Assembly (NCBI GenBank): GCA_019426215.1
Contig: CM033408.1
Coordinates: 24,531,953 to 24,595,952 of the forward strand
From: Buddleja alternifolia
Lineage: Eukaryota > Streptophyta > Magnoliopsida > Lamiales > Scrophulariaceae
Reading direction: 5' to 3'
Length of the DNA stretch: 64,000 nt
Part shown: positions 48,589 to 58,483 of the stretch, one piece after another
Layout of the letters: every line of letters starts with the position of its first letter
How positions within the stretch are numbered: position 1 is the stretch's first letter
Made by a program: the position numbers and the translations under genes
The notes under the pieces: model-generated
The model's input: only the letters and a program-made list of their open reading frames with translations
The model's database searches: none
What the model was told of the DNA's origin: nothing

Positions 48589-49597
48589 CATGGTCTTAAA
48601 TATCCTCCGATACTTCGAAATTTCCACCGAAATTTCGGATTTTTGGGGGTCTCGAAACGAAATCTCACCTTCGATCCAATTTTGTAGAATATCTATCGAA
48701 ATTTCTCGATATTTTCGATATTTCCCGATATTTACCGATATTTTCGATATTTCCCGAAATCTTGAATTTTTAATAAAAAATATTTTGTCAAATATCCACC
48801 GAAATTTTTGAAATATCCCGAAATTCCCGAAATATCCTGAAGTATCCCGAAATATCAACCATACTAAAAAAATTTCAAAATTTTGTATTCTTGTCTCTAC
48901 TACGTGTACTATACATACATTTTGGAAAGTATGATCTTTATGTCAATTCTTGTGCAAATAAGTCATGTACTCACTAATTCACATTAGATTTTTTTCAAAG
49001 AATATATTTATGGGATGAATATTGTCGAATATGTTGTGCCCGTTGTGGTTCAGCAGAATACAACATCAGAAGGATATTATCATCATTATATGCAGTACCA
49101 CCAACATTCAATGTCATGAGATGAATACTATCAATATTTAACTAATAATTTATACATGCAGTACAAAAGTGGAGGGAGAAGAGAGACCAATGATAATGAT
49201 TTCGATCCTCCAAGAAACTCAATGTGGTTTTAAATGATGATTTGTATTAAAATTGTGATTTTTTGTTTTAATGAAGTTTTTAGAAGATTTGATTATTACT
49301 TTACTCTCAAATCATATTTATTTTATATTTTTCGCCACAGATTTTAATCATACTACTTAACAAAATTCACTATACATATATTATATATACAATATTATTT
49401 ATGTAAAAGATGCATAATTATGATATTTAAAGTTACACAAAATTTCGTTGCAAATTTCCAAATATTTTTATAAATATCCATGATTTCTTTAAAATCAATA
49501 TCGAAATTTTGAATATCCCCAAAATTTTCATAAATCTACTACCCCGACATCGATACCGATACCGATACCGATACCGATACCGAAATTTAATACCTTG
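48589..49597. mobile_element. Non-autonomous hAT nested in the MITE
   Basis: CATGGTCTTAAATATC at the left and, in reverse complement, CAAGGTATTAAATTTC at the right. Perfect 8-bp duplications ATTTTTCC (48581-48588, 49598-49605). Subterminal DNA is rich in CGAAATTTC/TCGATAT motifs. A (CCGATA)n run of about five units sits at 49553-49582. No transposase. Confidence 0.88.
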
Positions 49598-50055
49598 ATT
49601 TTTCCTTATTTGTATGTTATTATGTTAATTCTTTTGAGTAATTAGTAGTTTCCTTTTATAAGTAGAAGTCTGTAATATGAGAAAGATAAATGCTCTTGTT
49701 AGGGTTTCATTATCGTTTATGAATAATTCATCACGGAACTGAATATCGGCTGGCAAGAACGAATTGTTCTCGAGTATTTTATCGCAATTATTATTTTCAC
49801 AAATCATCACTCATCAAAGGTACTCAATTTAGAATTGCATCATTGAGAATAGATAATAAGCATAATTTAACAGAATATACTGTATATATTCATCCTCATT
49901 TCTGGGCATACAATTTCCGAACATCAATCTATTGATTGGGTTCTACAACTACACATTTTTACAAACAAAAATGGAATGGTATGCCCAAAAGCTCTATTCT
50001 ACTCATCTTGACTACTACACATGATCCTAATAAGAGTACTAGATGATAATGTTAC

Positions 50056-52860
50056 CTACCTCTTTGAGAACATTACCAAGATCAACATTGACATTGAAAT
50101 TACAATCTTGAAATTAGAGGACTCCCAAAAATTCTGCTTCTCGGTGCCCAGAGGTGAACCTGATTGTTTGGCTGCCAACTGATCTCTTAATTCCTTAATC
50201 GCTTTATCCCTTCGGTCTCCCATCTGTCAAACAGATGCACACGAGAATGCAAATAATCAGTAATCACAATCACTAAAAATTACGACTCCCTTTGCTACAG
50301 TTTTTTGTTCCTTTTTGGAACATTTCATAATAAGACTCAATTTCCTAAAACTAACACTGTTTTTTTTATTATTATTATAATTACTAACACTCTGTTTGGT
50401 TCAAGGATTTTGGCGAAGAAAAGAAATCAAAGAAATCCAAATTTTTAAAGTTTGTTTGGGTCATCTGGATAAAGTTTATGGAAAAGACAAATCAAAGAAA
50501 TCCAAAATTTTAAAATTTGTTTGATCTTCCTTGTGTTTTCTTTTCCTTTCCATAGAAATTTTCTTGAACCAAGTGTAAAATTTTTCTCCCCAAAAATACA
50601 CATACTTAAAGTAATAATGTGGGACAATTAACTCTCAACTGGTCAAGAACTTAAAACTATCAAAAAACACAATTTTTTCAAATCTCATCAAAAGTGGATA
50701 AGCAATAAATGGACGGAGGGAGAATTTCAGAACTAATAATTACGTAATTAGGGTATTTGAGCAGTATTCAATTGACGAAACATTAAATAACAGAGATGAG
50801 CACTAAGTAACATATATCCATGCGAGCTATAAAAGATGAAAGAAGTATTACTCTTTGGAGTTTGCGGGTTTGAGATCGTGCTTCTTGAAGACAGAATTCT
50901 AACTTCAGAACTCTCTTTTTCAACTCTTGATCCGCCCTGCGATGCTTCTCTAACTGTCACATAAACAAAGTGGGTATGACTAGTTACAGAATAATGAGTA
51001 GTCAAACAGCGAAGAAGAGAGTTGCTACTACAGTAAGAGTAAGCTGATAGAAAACAAACCTGAGATTCCAGTTCTTTAGACTTGAGCTTCCAGTGGACAG
51101 ACATAAATCTGATTTCATCTCTTAGCTTGGCAATCTCTTCGTCCTTTACAGTCAAAAGCTTGTTAATGTTTTCAAAATTTCGTGGGGATGTTTCGTCTAA
51201 TATTTTCCTAAGCTCACAATCTTTATTTGATCCGGCCTTAGATAACGCTTGCATTATGTCATGCTCAATTCTTGAGACTTCATCCTTCAATTGTGTTTGA
51301 GAAGATTCTCTTGCTCGAAGATCCTTCTGTAGAAGATCTAACTGTTCTCCCAGTTTATTTACACGACTCTCGTACTCTTTTAAAGAGTGATTTTTCTCTT
51401 CTAATTCTTTCACCAGAGCCGAACACTGTAATTGTGCAGACTGAGCGGAGAGTGCACTTGCATCTGCAGTTGCTTTAGTTGCAAAAAGGTGCAATCTTAG
51501 ATCATCCAATTCTTTGACGAACTGCAATGGATAACCATCACAAGTAAGATTTAGGTTAAAGCTGAGAATAAGATATATATATATACAAGAAAGATTATTC
51601 AATGTACTCATGGTAGGACAAACTAAATCCTTACAATTTCATGCACATGAAAATAAATGTGTATTTGCCAATTGCAGAGTTGGATAAAATAGATGGAACA
51701 AAAAAATTAATAAAAAATGTTAAATTAGTTCCAAATGTTACCTTTCTGTTGTCTTGGGTTTTAAAACAGCACTAGTTCGTAAGGAGACCCTACATGTTAC
51801 TGCGCAACTGCTTATGCAGCTTTGGGTTTGAGCAGCAAATAAGGTAAAGTAAAGTTGTTGCTAAGCCCTATAGATTAATCAGAAATATCAAAAATCATCA
51901 AATTACTTCATGCTAAGCCCTATAGTTTATACTTTAAAATATGTTACATATAATGTAAGTAACTAACAATTGGAAGTTGGAATCTACGCTACCTTTTTGT
52001 CAAGTTCTATAGAAGATTTAGATTTCAATACCTCTATCAACATAACTATTACCTTAGCAAAATTTTCTACTATGCCTAATTTGTTCAATTGGTTCAGTAG
52101 GAAAAATGGTTCATCCATCCAGTGCCTATCATGTATCAACTTCAGAGTGACATTTTTCTCTTTCGTTTTTTGTAATTATTCCCATATGAATTCTCTTCTA
52201 GCCATTTTTCAAAAAAGAATTCTCTTATAGCAAGACTATTTATATCTTAGGGCAGACATGCTCAGAAGAAAAACTGAAGGTGGGCAACAGATTATTTCCC
52301 AACCTCATCCATAGTACAAATATACCTACAACCATATATCGTTTTTTTCCTTAACCTCATCACCACTCTCTATCAGTAATTATAAGTAGGAGGTGAACAA
52401 GGACTGGAAAGGCACAAAACCACATTATGCATTTAAATTACCACCTTGGCGGAAAAAGGTACTAGGAAACATATATAATTTAACATGTACTTGGAAGCAA
52501 TTAACGTAAAGCATCGAATGGGTCTAATAATAAATGTTCAACATTTATTTTTAACAGCTAACTGCTAATTATAGGAGACAAGATCCTAGAACTGTTCGTT
52601 TAATTCAACATATTATATTCAAAAGTGACAATTTATATTTTACAACACATTTGATTATCAGTCCCATTTCCCAAATAGAACAAACAAGAAAAGCCAAAAA
52701 GCACCCATAAAAGAGGAGCATCAGATGTGTTTGGCAGTGGAGTTACACAACAATAAGAAACCCAAAAAAACATCAAATTAATCCAAATTCTATCAGATCC
52801 ACACAAACTTTGTCTCCAAACATTCAATAACAAAATCTCACCCCCAAACAGACCAAGCAG

Positions 52861-52912
<52 letters not shown>

Positions 52913-53488
52913 AAAAATGGTACAATTTACAGAAATCACATTAAGATTCAAAAAAATGAGCAAAATACCATATCAGTAGCAGATGTTGAAGCCTGAAGCT
53001 GAACATCTCTCTCCTCTAAACTCTTTTGCAATCTATTCATCTCTTCCTCCATGTTCTTCGCTTTGGTTTCTGCTTCCTGTAAAAATCAGAATCAACAAAT
53101 AAACAAATATCACATAATTAATTCTCCACCATCTAAGATCTAATCTTCTTTAATTAAGTGGACCACACTCATGATTCACACCTTTACAGAACAAAAACAA
53201 AACCAAAAATACTAAATAACAATCAGTACCAACTCATATCAATTCAAAATATACATGCAATTAAATGAGATTCAAAAAATAATAATTTCAACATGCCTGT
53301 CTAGCTAGGGTTTCTTCCGCAAAACACTGCTCCTGAGAGGCGAGGCGGCCGCGCACCTCCTTGAGCTCCGCCGCCAGCGACACCACGTTCCGCCGGAAAA
53401 TCTGCTTCTTCTCGCTCAGATCCTTTAGCAACGGATCCACCGCCACCGCCGTCGACGACGAAATTCGCCTCTCCGATGCTGACATCAT
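50056..53488 (-). CDS. NEAP: Nuclear envelope-associated protein, NEAP family
   Basis: Five coding exons on the - strand: 53488-53297, 53076-52969, 51521-51060, 50953-50852, 50223-50056; 343 residues, near the usual length of this family. NEAPs are plant coiled-coil proteins of the inner nuclear envelope that interact with SUN proteins. Seen: the N-terminal block [20 protein letters not shown] (19-39), long coiled coils (about 30-290), [10 protein letters not shown] and [17 protein letters not shown] segments, a basic stretch [15 protein letters not shown] (257-271), and a hydrophobic anchor [13 protein letters not shown] (329-341) just before the C-terminus. Family identity is from recalled resemblance of these blocks. 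Intron 1 has a GC donor; the rest are GT-AG. Start: the first of two adjacent ATGs (53488); either is possible. Introns 2 and 4 hold a GA microsatellite and a Harbinger MITE. The gene is intact and convergent with the X8-domain gene. Confidence 0.9.
50388..50575. mobile_element. PIF/Harbinger (Tourist-like) MITE in NEAP intron 4
   Basis: CACTCTGTTTGGTTCAAGG at the left and, in reverse complement, CACTTGGTTCAAGAAAAT at the right. Flanked by TAA (50385-50387, 50576-50578), the trinucleotide target of this superfamily. 188 bp; internal AATCAAAGAAATCCAAA occurs twice. Confidence 0.75.
51522..52968 (-). other. NEAP intron 2 (1.45 kb)
   Basis: GT-AG intron. Apart from the GA microsatellite I see no element ends or ORFs of note. 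The ORFs at 51970-52230 and 52633-52914 are chance readings. Confidence 0.75.
52863..52910. repeat. (GA)24 microsatellite in NEAP intron 2
   Basis: Uninterrupted GA on the + strand, hence a CT tract in the NEAP transcript, close to the donor of intron 2 (exon 2 ends at 52969). Likely polymorphic. Confidence 0.95.
53077..53296 (-). other. GC-AG intron of the NEAP gene
   Basis: On the - strand exon 1 ends ...AGACAG and is followed by GCATGT; the acceptor is TTTTTACAG. Use of the nearby GT four bases on would add GCAT and shift the frame, while the GC joint gives a continuous family-like protein. Confidence 0.75.
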
Positions 53489-54448
53489 CACCTCCAAACG
53501 ACACCGTTTTCAGTACACGGATTGTAATCAAAAACTGTATCTATCTAAATCACTAAAATCTTTCAATCTCTCTTTCTTCCTTTTGCAATAAATGAAAGCT
53601 ACCCCCACTGTCACCTCTATCGCCTTCAAGTTGTGTCTACAGCATTAATTGCAAAATTTCAAAATCTTCGAAAGTAAGTTAAACAGTCAAATAAATAACT
53701 TCATCTCAGCCACACATATACACATGCAAATGCCATATACATATACATATATACATAATATACATACATAATTTTTCTAGAGAGAGAAAGTAATACACAC
53801 CTCGTGAGCTGACACGGATTTTCAATTTTTCAGCTACCTAAACTTCCAACTGCATCACGATTTCACCAGAAATTTGTTCAAAATTTAAATTTCAAGCACA
53901 CATATACATATACAATATATATATATATATTTGGGGAGAAGATTAAATTATGGACATGCAAATATAATTATAGAGAGAGAAGATGACAGGACATGAATAA
54001 ATATGCACACAGATTCAACTCTTATCTCCACCAAAATATTATAGCAATCATTAGAGTAGCGTCGATTCAGATTTTGTGAAATCGGACGGTTCAGAATTGA
54101 TTAAGAGTAATTGAAGGGTGGAGATTATTGCGCGTGGTGGGAGTGTTTGGTACGGAATCATGTGTGAACTAAAGACAAAATGATAATACCTGAGGCTCGG
54201 ATTGTGGTTCGGATAATTCTAGCCTCGGGTATTTGAAAATGACAAGATTCGAACCTGGTTCGGATTGCACGCCGCGCGGCAAATCTGAAAATTTTGGTTT
54301 GTCCACGTGGGAGCCTTAAGAGAGCCATCACAATGGGCCAGTAATGTTAGGTCCATTCTTTATGGCCCAAATTTTATCAGAATTTAGGTCATCCGTGAGT
54401 CAAATTTATTGTACAATATTTGTTCCCAAACAATTAATTCAATTCTAA
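53489..54448 (-). other. NEAP 5' UTR and promoter region
   Basis: Pyrimidine/purine-rich stretches just upstream of the start codon. 53700-53950 has TATATACATA-type repeats. The 5' UTR may be spliced; I cannot resolve it. No other gene. Confidence 0.45.
54304..54309. promoter_or_regulatory. Candidate G-box (CACGTG) upstream of NEAP
   Basis: A palindromic CACGTG in the context TCCACGTGGGA, about 820 bp before the start codon. G-boxes bind bZIP and bHLH factors. One motif by itself is weak evidence. Confidence 0.35.
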
Positions 54449-54456
54449 CTTACATT

Positions 54457-54864
54457 TAGGGATGACAACGTGGCGGGAATAGCAGGACTGAGGACTCGAC
54501 CTAGTTATAATTTTAATACTCAGGACTTGCCCCACCACGGCTAATACTTTGGACTTGCCTTGTTTGTATCGGGTACTCAATGGGACCAGGATCTAAACCG
54601 ACAGACCCGACTTGAAAAAAAAACCTTAATTTTTTTTATCTGTGTCCTATTTTCGTTCCACATACAAACAATGTTACTAATTAATTCCAAGTTCAATCTT
54701 ATTCATTCATAATAAACAATAACTTGTAAATATAAAACTAAAAGAAAAAATCGGGACGAGTCCGAGTCTGAGTCCAAGACGGGATTCTCTTAGAGCCATT
54801 ACCCACCCTAGACCCCGCATCGTTTAACGGGTATTTGTTCTACCTGAACCCATTGTTATCCCTA
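54457..54864. mobile_element. Non-autonomous hAT upstream of NEAP
   Basis: TAGGGATGACAACG at the left and CATTGTTATCCCTA at the right. Flanks CTTACATT (54449-54456) and CTTATATT (54865-54872) match at 7 of 8. 408 bp; inner repeats of GGACTTGCC and GACTCGAC type. Confidence 0.85.
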
Positions 54865-54988
54865 CTTATATTATCATATTTTACATTTTAAATTCAACTT
54901 CAACTTCCATTTAATTTGAGCAATATATATCCATGGTCAATACCATCCAAATCTAAAAAAAATTGAGCATAAATTGATACTAGTATAT

Positions 54989-55042
54989 AAACTATGGTAT
55001 GGGTCGATGATCAAAAAAAAAAAAAACTATGGTATGGGTCGA
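54989..55042. repeat. Short direct repeat around an A-tract
   Basis: ACTATGGTATGGGTCGA occurs at 54991-55007 and 55026-55042, separated by TGATC plus an A-run. The layout is that of a target duplication around an almost empty retroposon insertion. Confidence 0.6.
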
Positions 55043-55290
55043 ACTGTCCAAATGAACATTTATTGGGCCTCATTCCCAATATATTCCCGGGATATTATGC
55101 TTTAAAGGATACTTATGGCCCTTCTAGTTCGGTCCATAAGCTGATCAAGCCTTCTACTTTTGGTGTCATTATATCCTATAATCATGGATGGGGCCAGTTT
55201 TGGCCTAGGTTGAAACACGCGAAGCCCAATTCTGTACAAGTGCCCAAATTTGTTTAATGAGTATTAAGGACATATGCAGAATAAGAGAAA

Positions 55291-55975
55291 GGGAGTTGAC
55301 AATGACTCTCCAATATTTGTTATTGGCACTCCAATTTCTATTTCATTTTGTCAAAAGGTCAAAAAACTATCCTTAATACCAAAAAAATATAGATTAGTGC
55401 AAGAGAATTGCAATTTGTATTGTACGGGTCTCAAAAATAATGTGTTGAACCATCAGAAGCTTCGTCTAAAAGAAAAAAGTAGGGAATTAACACATAAAAT
55501 CCTTCGAACTTCTCGTAAAGAAATAGTTCTTACCTTTCAACTTTCAAAGAAAAAATCCATTCACTATTTGCTGCATAATTTTTTTTGTTTTGGTTGCTTT
55601 TGAAGTCGAATCGATTAGAATGTTAATAATGGACAGTAGAAGCATTAAACTGACGATTGTAAGAGAGTCCGTCGCATATTTATTATTCTGTTTCAATTCA
55701 TATTTATGTAGGTTGAAGTCGTTTCTTATTTGTGAGGTCGCAATGTTTTCTAATGTCAATAACCTTCATCATACTATCTATATTCATATTTCTAGTTATT
55801 GTAGGCTCAAATGACTTAAAACAGGTTTACATGAAATAGATTTAATATGAATAAAACAAATTGTTTTTAAACATTTTCTTTTTTTTCACAATGAAGGACG
55901 TTTTTGTCCTTTTAGCAAACTAAAATAAAAATTGGAGTGCCAATAACCATAGGTGGAGTGCATTTATCACCTCCC
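55291..55975. mobile_element. Mutator-like MITE with 9-bp target duplication
   Basis: GGGAGTTGACAA at the left and, in reverse complement, GGGAGGTGATAA at the right, with ~80-bp arms sharing TTATTGGCACTCCAATTT. Flanks TAAGAGAAA (55282-55290) and AAAGAGAAA (55976-55984) match at 8 of 9. ORFs inside (such as 55274-55603) are not supported as genes. Confidence 0.8.
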
Positions 55976-56007
55976 AAAGAGAAAATAATAAATAAATCTA
56001 TTATATA

Positions 56008-56115
56008 TCAACAACCATTTAGTTGAGCGGCATTAGCCTCTCACTATTAAGAGAGAGCTCTAGTGTTCGAAACCCACCCCTACGTTCCCACCGTTGTACA
56101 AAGAGGGTTAATGGC
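56008..56115 (+). repeat. SINE-like tRNA-derived head
   Basis: A-box-like TTAGTTGAGCGGC (56019-56031) and B-box-like GTGTTCGAAACC (56063-56074), with a self-complementary CTCTC..GAGAG between them. The downstream body and tail are unclear. Confidence 0.5.
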
Positions 56116-58091
56116 ATAAAAGACTATCCAATATTCAGTTTCTTTAGTTTTCTGTCCACTGTATTATGTGAAAAGGGAAAGTGTCGTGAAAGAATTCTTG
56201 ATACGAATTTTCGATACCCTTCACGGTCAAAATATTCCTTTTTAATACTCCTTGAGCTAATCCCTTATTGTTTTCACGCATTAAGCTTGGGAATACGTAT
56301 CCTGTGAAACGGGTAAGTATCGTGAAACAATTTTCAGTATGATGTTTTGATACGCTTCACGATCAAAAGATTTAAATTCAATCTATATTCAGGAAATTCA
56401 ATGATTGAAATGGACAAGTTGTTAAAAAAAATGGTTGTATGTGAAGATAATAGAAAAAGGGTTTTGGGTTGAGATTATGATATTGAAAGTGTGTTGTGAT
56501 GGGTTGTTTCTTTGGAGTAAAATTCTAATGATGATTGCCAATTTGATGTCTGTTATGTGAGAATTATTGATGATATGCCTTTTGTGAAAATGTACTTGTG
56601 TTAGCATGCACTTATTGTTCATCTTTCGTGTATTTTCTTCCTTCCTTTATTGAAATGGGGTTTAATTGATGGATATTTAATGTGATTTTTATTTTGATAG
56701 GTGAAATTTCAAAGGAAAAAAAAAAGGAAGTAAAAGATAGAGAAAAAGGAAGTTTGAAAAATACATGGTGATAGGTGTGAGATTTACATGTTTTAGAGTC
56801 TCATATTTATGTTATTTACATTGGTTTATGCATGATTTATGCCACATATGCGTTTAATTTGTGTGCTTATTGAGTAAAGGTGGAAAATCATTGCAATTGA
56901 GAAAAATTGGACGAAAATTCAAACTTTCAGAGTATTTACAGACGTGATTTGACAAATGTTCAATCATATGCTTGCTAATTAGCCTAATTTATTCATTCGA
57001 GAGAATTTAAGTTAGGGTTCAAATAAATCATCACATCATCCGAAAAAATGAGAAATTGCTCCTAAAGATAGGTATAGATTTCCGGGTGCAGTTAGCCGGA
57101 TTTATCCGGGGAAATTCTAAAACGTGAATGCATGGTTAATGATTTGATTTTCGGATAGACGTATTTAGAGAACCGTCACTTAGTCATAGGATTATTACAG
57201 CCGAGATATCAGGTAGTAATTAATTAAGGAATTTCCACCAAAACAACAGTAGTCTAATAATATGATAACGTGATTTTAACAAGATTAATTAAATTATGCC
57301 AACACATGTATCTTAGTTGCTCTCTTCCATAGCTATCTTGATTTCGACATCTTGTTTCTTGTATCTTGCTTCCAAAATATTTGAGTTAATTCTTGTTTTA
57401 GTTTATTTTATTGTTTTTAAAATCTTTAAATCTTTAGTTTTAGTTTAATTATTGTTTGCTTTAAATTCAAGAAGTCTAAAATACAAGTCTCTGTGGAATC
57501 GACAATCTGGACTTAAAAAATTCACTTTATTACTACACACGACCAATCCACTTGTTGTGCAAACACGTAAGGATTTTTCGTGTCACATGGAATAAGGCTC
57601 TCACTTTTTTTGGTAAAGACAAGAGTCCTATTTTAGGAGTCTTGTGTAGTTATATATTTCCTTAGTAAGGAAGTAATAGTAATTTCCTTGTTCCTATTTC
57701 TGGTAGGAATCCTTTTTGACTAGGTTTATTTCATTATCAATAGAAGAGTTAATTATTTCCCGTCCTTTCACAACTACTACCCGTGATTTTACTTGGAGAG
57801 AAGAAGGATTCCTGCATTTTTACCTTTGTTCAAATTGTGTTGCTAAAAATTCGATTTCTGGCCAAGGATATTTGAAGTTTTGATTCTATAAAATTTGTGA
57901 GATCTAATTTATTCTTATTCTTTCTTTGTTCTTGAACATATTCTCTGTACTTGTTGATATTATTATGTCAATTACTTGGGTAATTCAGCCGGTTATTTAA
58001 TTCTTGGAATAATATTTAACTATTTAGAATCCCAAATCCGCAATTGTTTGGTTAATTCTAATATTTGTAGCAATTAACAACTTGATTATGG
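56116..58091. other. Remnants of LTR-type elements
   Basis: A ~35-bp motif with GATACG(A/C)..TTCACG recurs at about 56199-56230 and 56345-56370. 57480-57600 (CTCTGTGGAATCGACAATCTGG...) resembles an LTR or untranslated end of Tat/Athila-type Gypsy elements, a lineage guess from style. 57640-58090 looks like another LTR fragment. No coding pieces. Confidence 0.4.
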
Positions 58092-58108
58092 ACAAGTTTT
58101 TTATAGTT

Positions 58109-58324
58109 TTTTTTTTTTGGTGCAAAGATAAATCTTTATTTTTTTTTTTTTTGGTTACAAAAGATAAATCTTTATTACCATACTAACACCTTTACAACAC
58201 AAACTCCTCACACACAACATTCTGTGTGTTGCATATCACACCTCAAACAGACAATTTCTCTCAACTATATTACCCCTATCTCAGTCAAATATCTTAAATC
58301 CCTATATTTAATCTTTTTCTTTGC
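58109..58324 (-). mobile_element. Retroposed transcript 3' end or LINE tail, 17-bp target duplication
   Basis: Perfect 17-bp repeats ACAAGTTTTTTATAGTT at 58092-58108 and 58325-58341. On the - strand the 216-bp insert ends GGTAATAAAGATTTATC..., then an A-run, then a partial repeat of TAAAGATTTATCTTTG and a second A-run. AATAAA plus A-tract fits a polyadenylated RNA copied by LINE machinery. The source is not recognised. Confidence 0.8.
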
Positions 58325-58483
58325 ACAAGTTTTTTATAGTTGTTATTGGGAATGTGTAATCTAATTTAAATAAACTGAGCTTGCGAGTTTGTTAGCTAGA
58401 ATTGGTGTTTCTCTAATACTTAATGTTATTTTTTAATTAAAACCTAAGAGCTTATTTAAGGTTCTTTAATTAATAAGAAAAAT

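Larger units (their letters stand above)
47310..49605. mobile_element. Mutator-like MITE nested in the 3' LTR
   Basis: GGGAAAACTACAAAAAA at the left; at the right GTAATTTTTCC, interrupted by a hAT just before its end and completed at 49598-49605. Arms of about 80 bp share ACTTATGGG and AATTACTT blocks. Flanks TTATTATTA (47301-47309) and TTATTTGTA (49606-49614) match at 7 of 9, and removing the insert rebuilds the order seen in the 5' LTR. The interior has AT microsatellites (47720-48220) and two hairpins. Confidence 0.8.
42209..49816 (+). mobile_element. Reina-type Gypsy chromovirus with 5-bp target duplication
   Basis: Complete in outline: 5' LTR (42209-42563), gag, protease, reverse transcriptase, RNase H, integrase with a C-terminal chromodomain, a G-rich tract, and a 3' LTR (47159-49816) enlarged by later insertions. 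Perfect target duplication AAGGT at 42204-42208 and 49817-49821. The short LTR and the chromodomain ending (FPNFRLEDK) point to the Reina group. About 20 differences between the LTRs over ~350 bp by eye, and many stops in the ORFs, show it is old and inactive. Confidence 0.93.
47159..49816 (+). repeat. 3' LTR of the Reina-type element, with nested insertions
   Basis: 47159-47309 and 49615-49816 together match the 5' LTR; about 2.3 kb between them are a Mutator-like MITE holding a hAT element. Both outer ends and the AAGGT duplication are intact. Confidence 0.9.

Noticed and set aside
48523..48858. 111-codon ORF on the - strand
   Set aside because: Formed by the GAAATTTC-type subterminal repeats of the nested hAT.
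52633..52914. 93-codon ORF on the - strand
   Set aside because: Starts in the GA microsatellite of NEAP intron 2; not part of the spliced message.
55274..55603. 109-codon Lys-rich ORF
   Set aside because: Lies almost wholly in a Mutator-like MITE and has no known motif.
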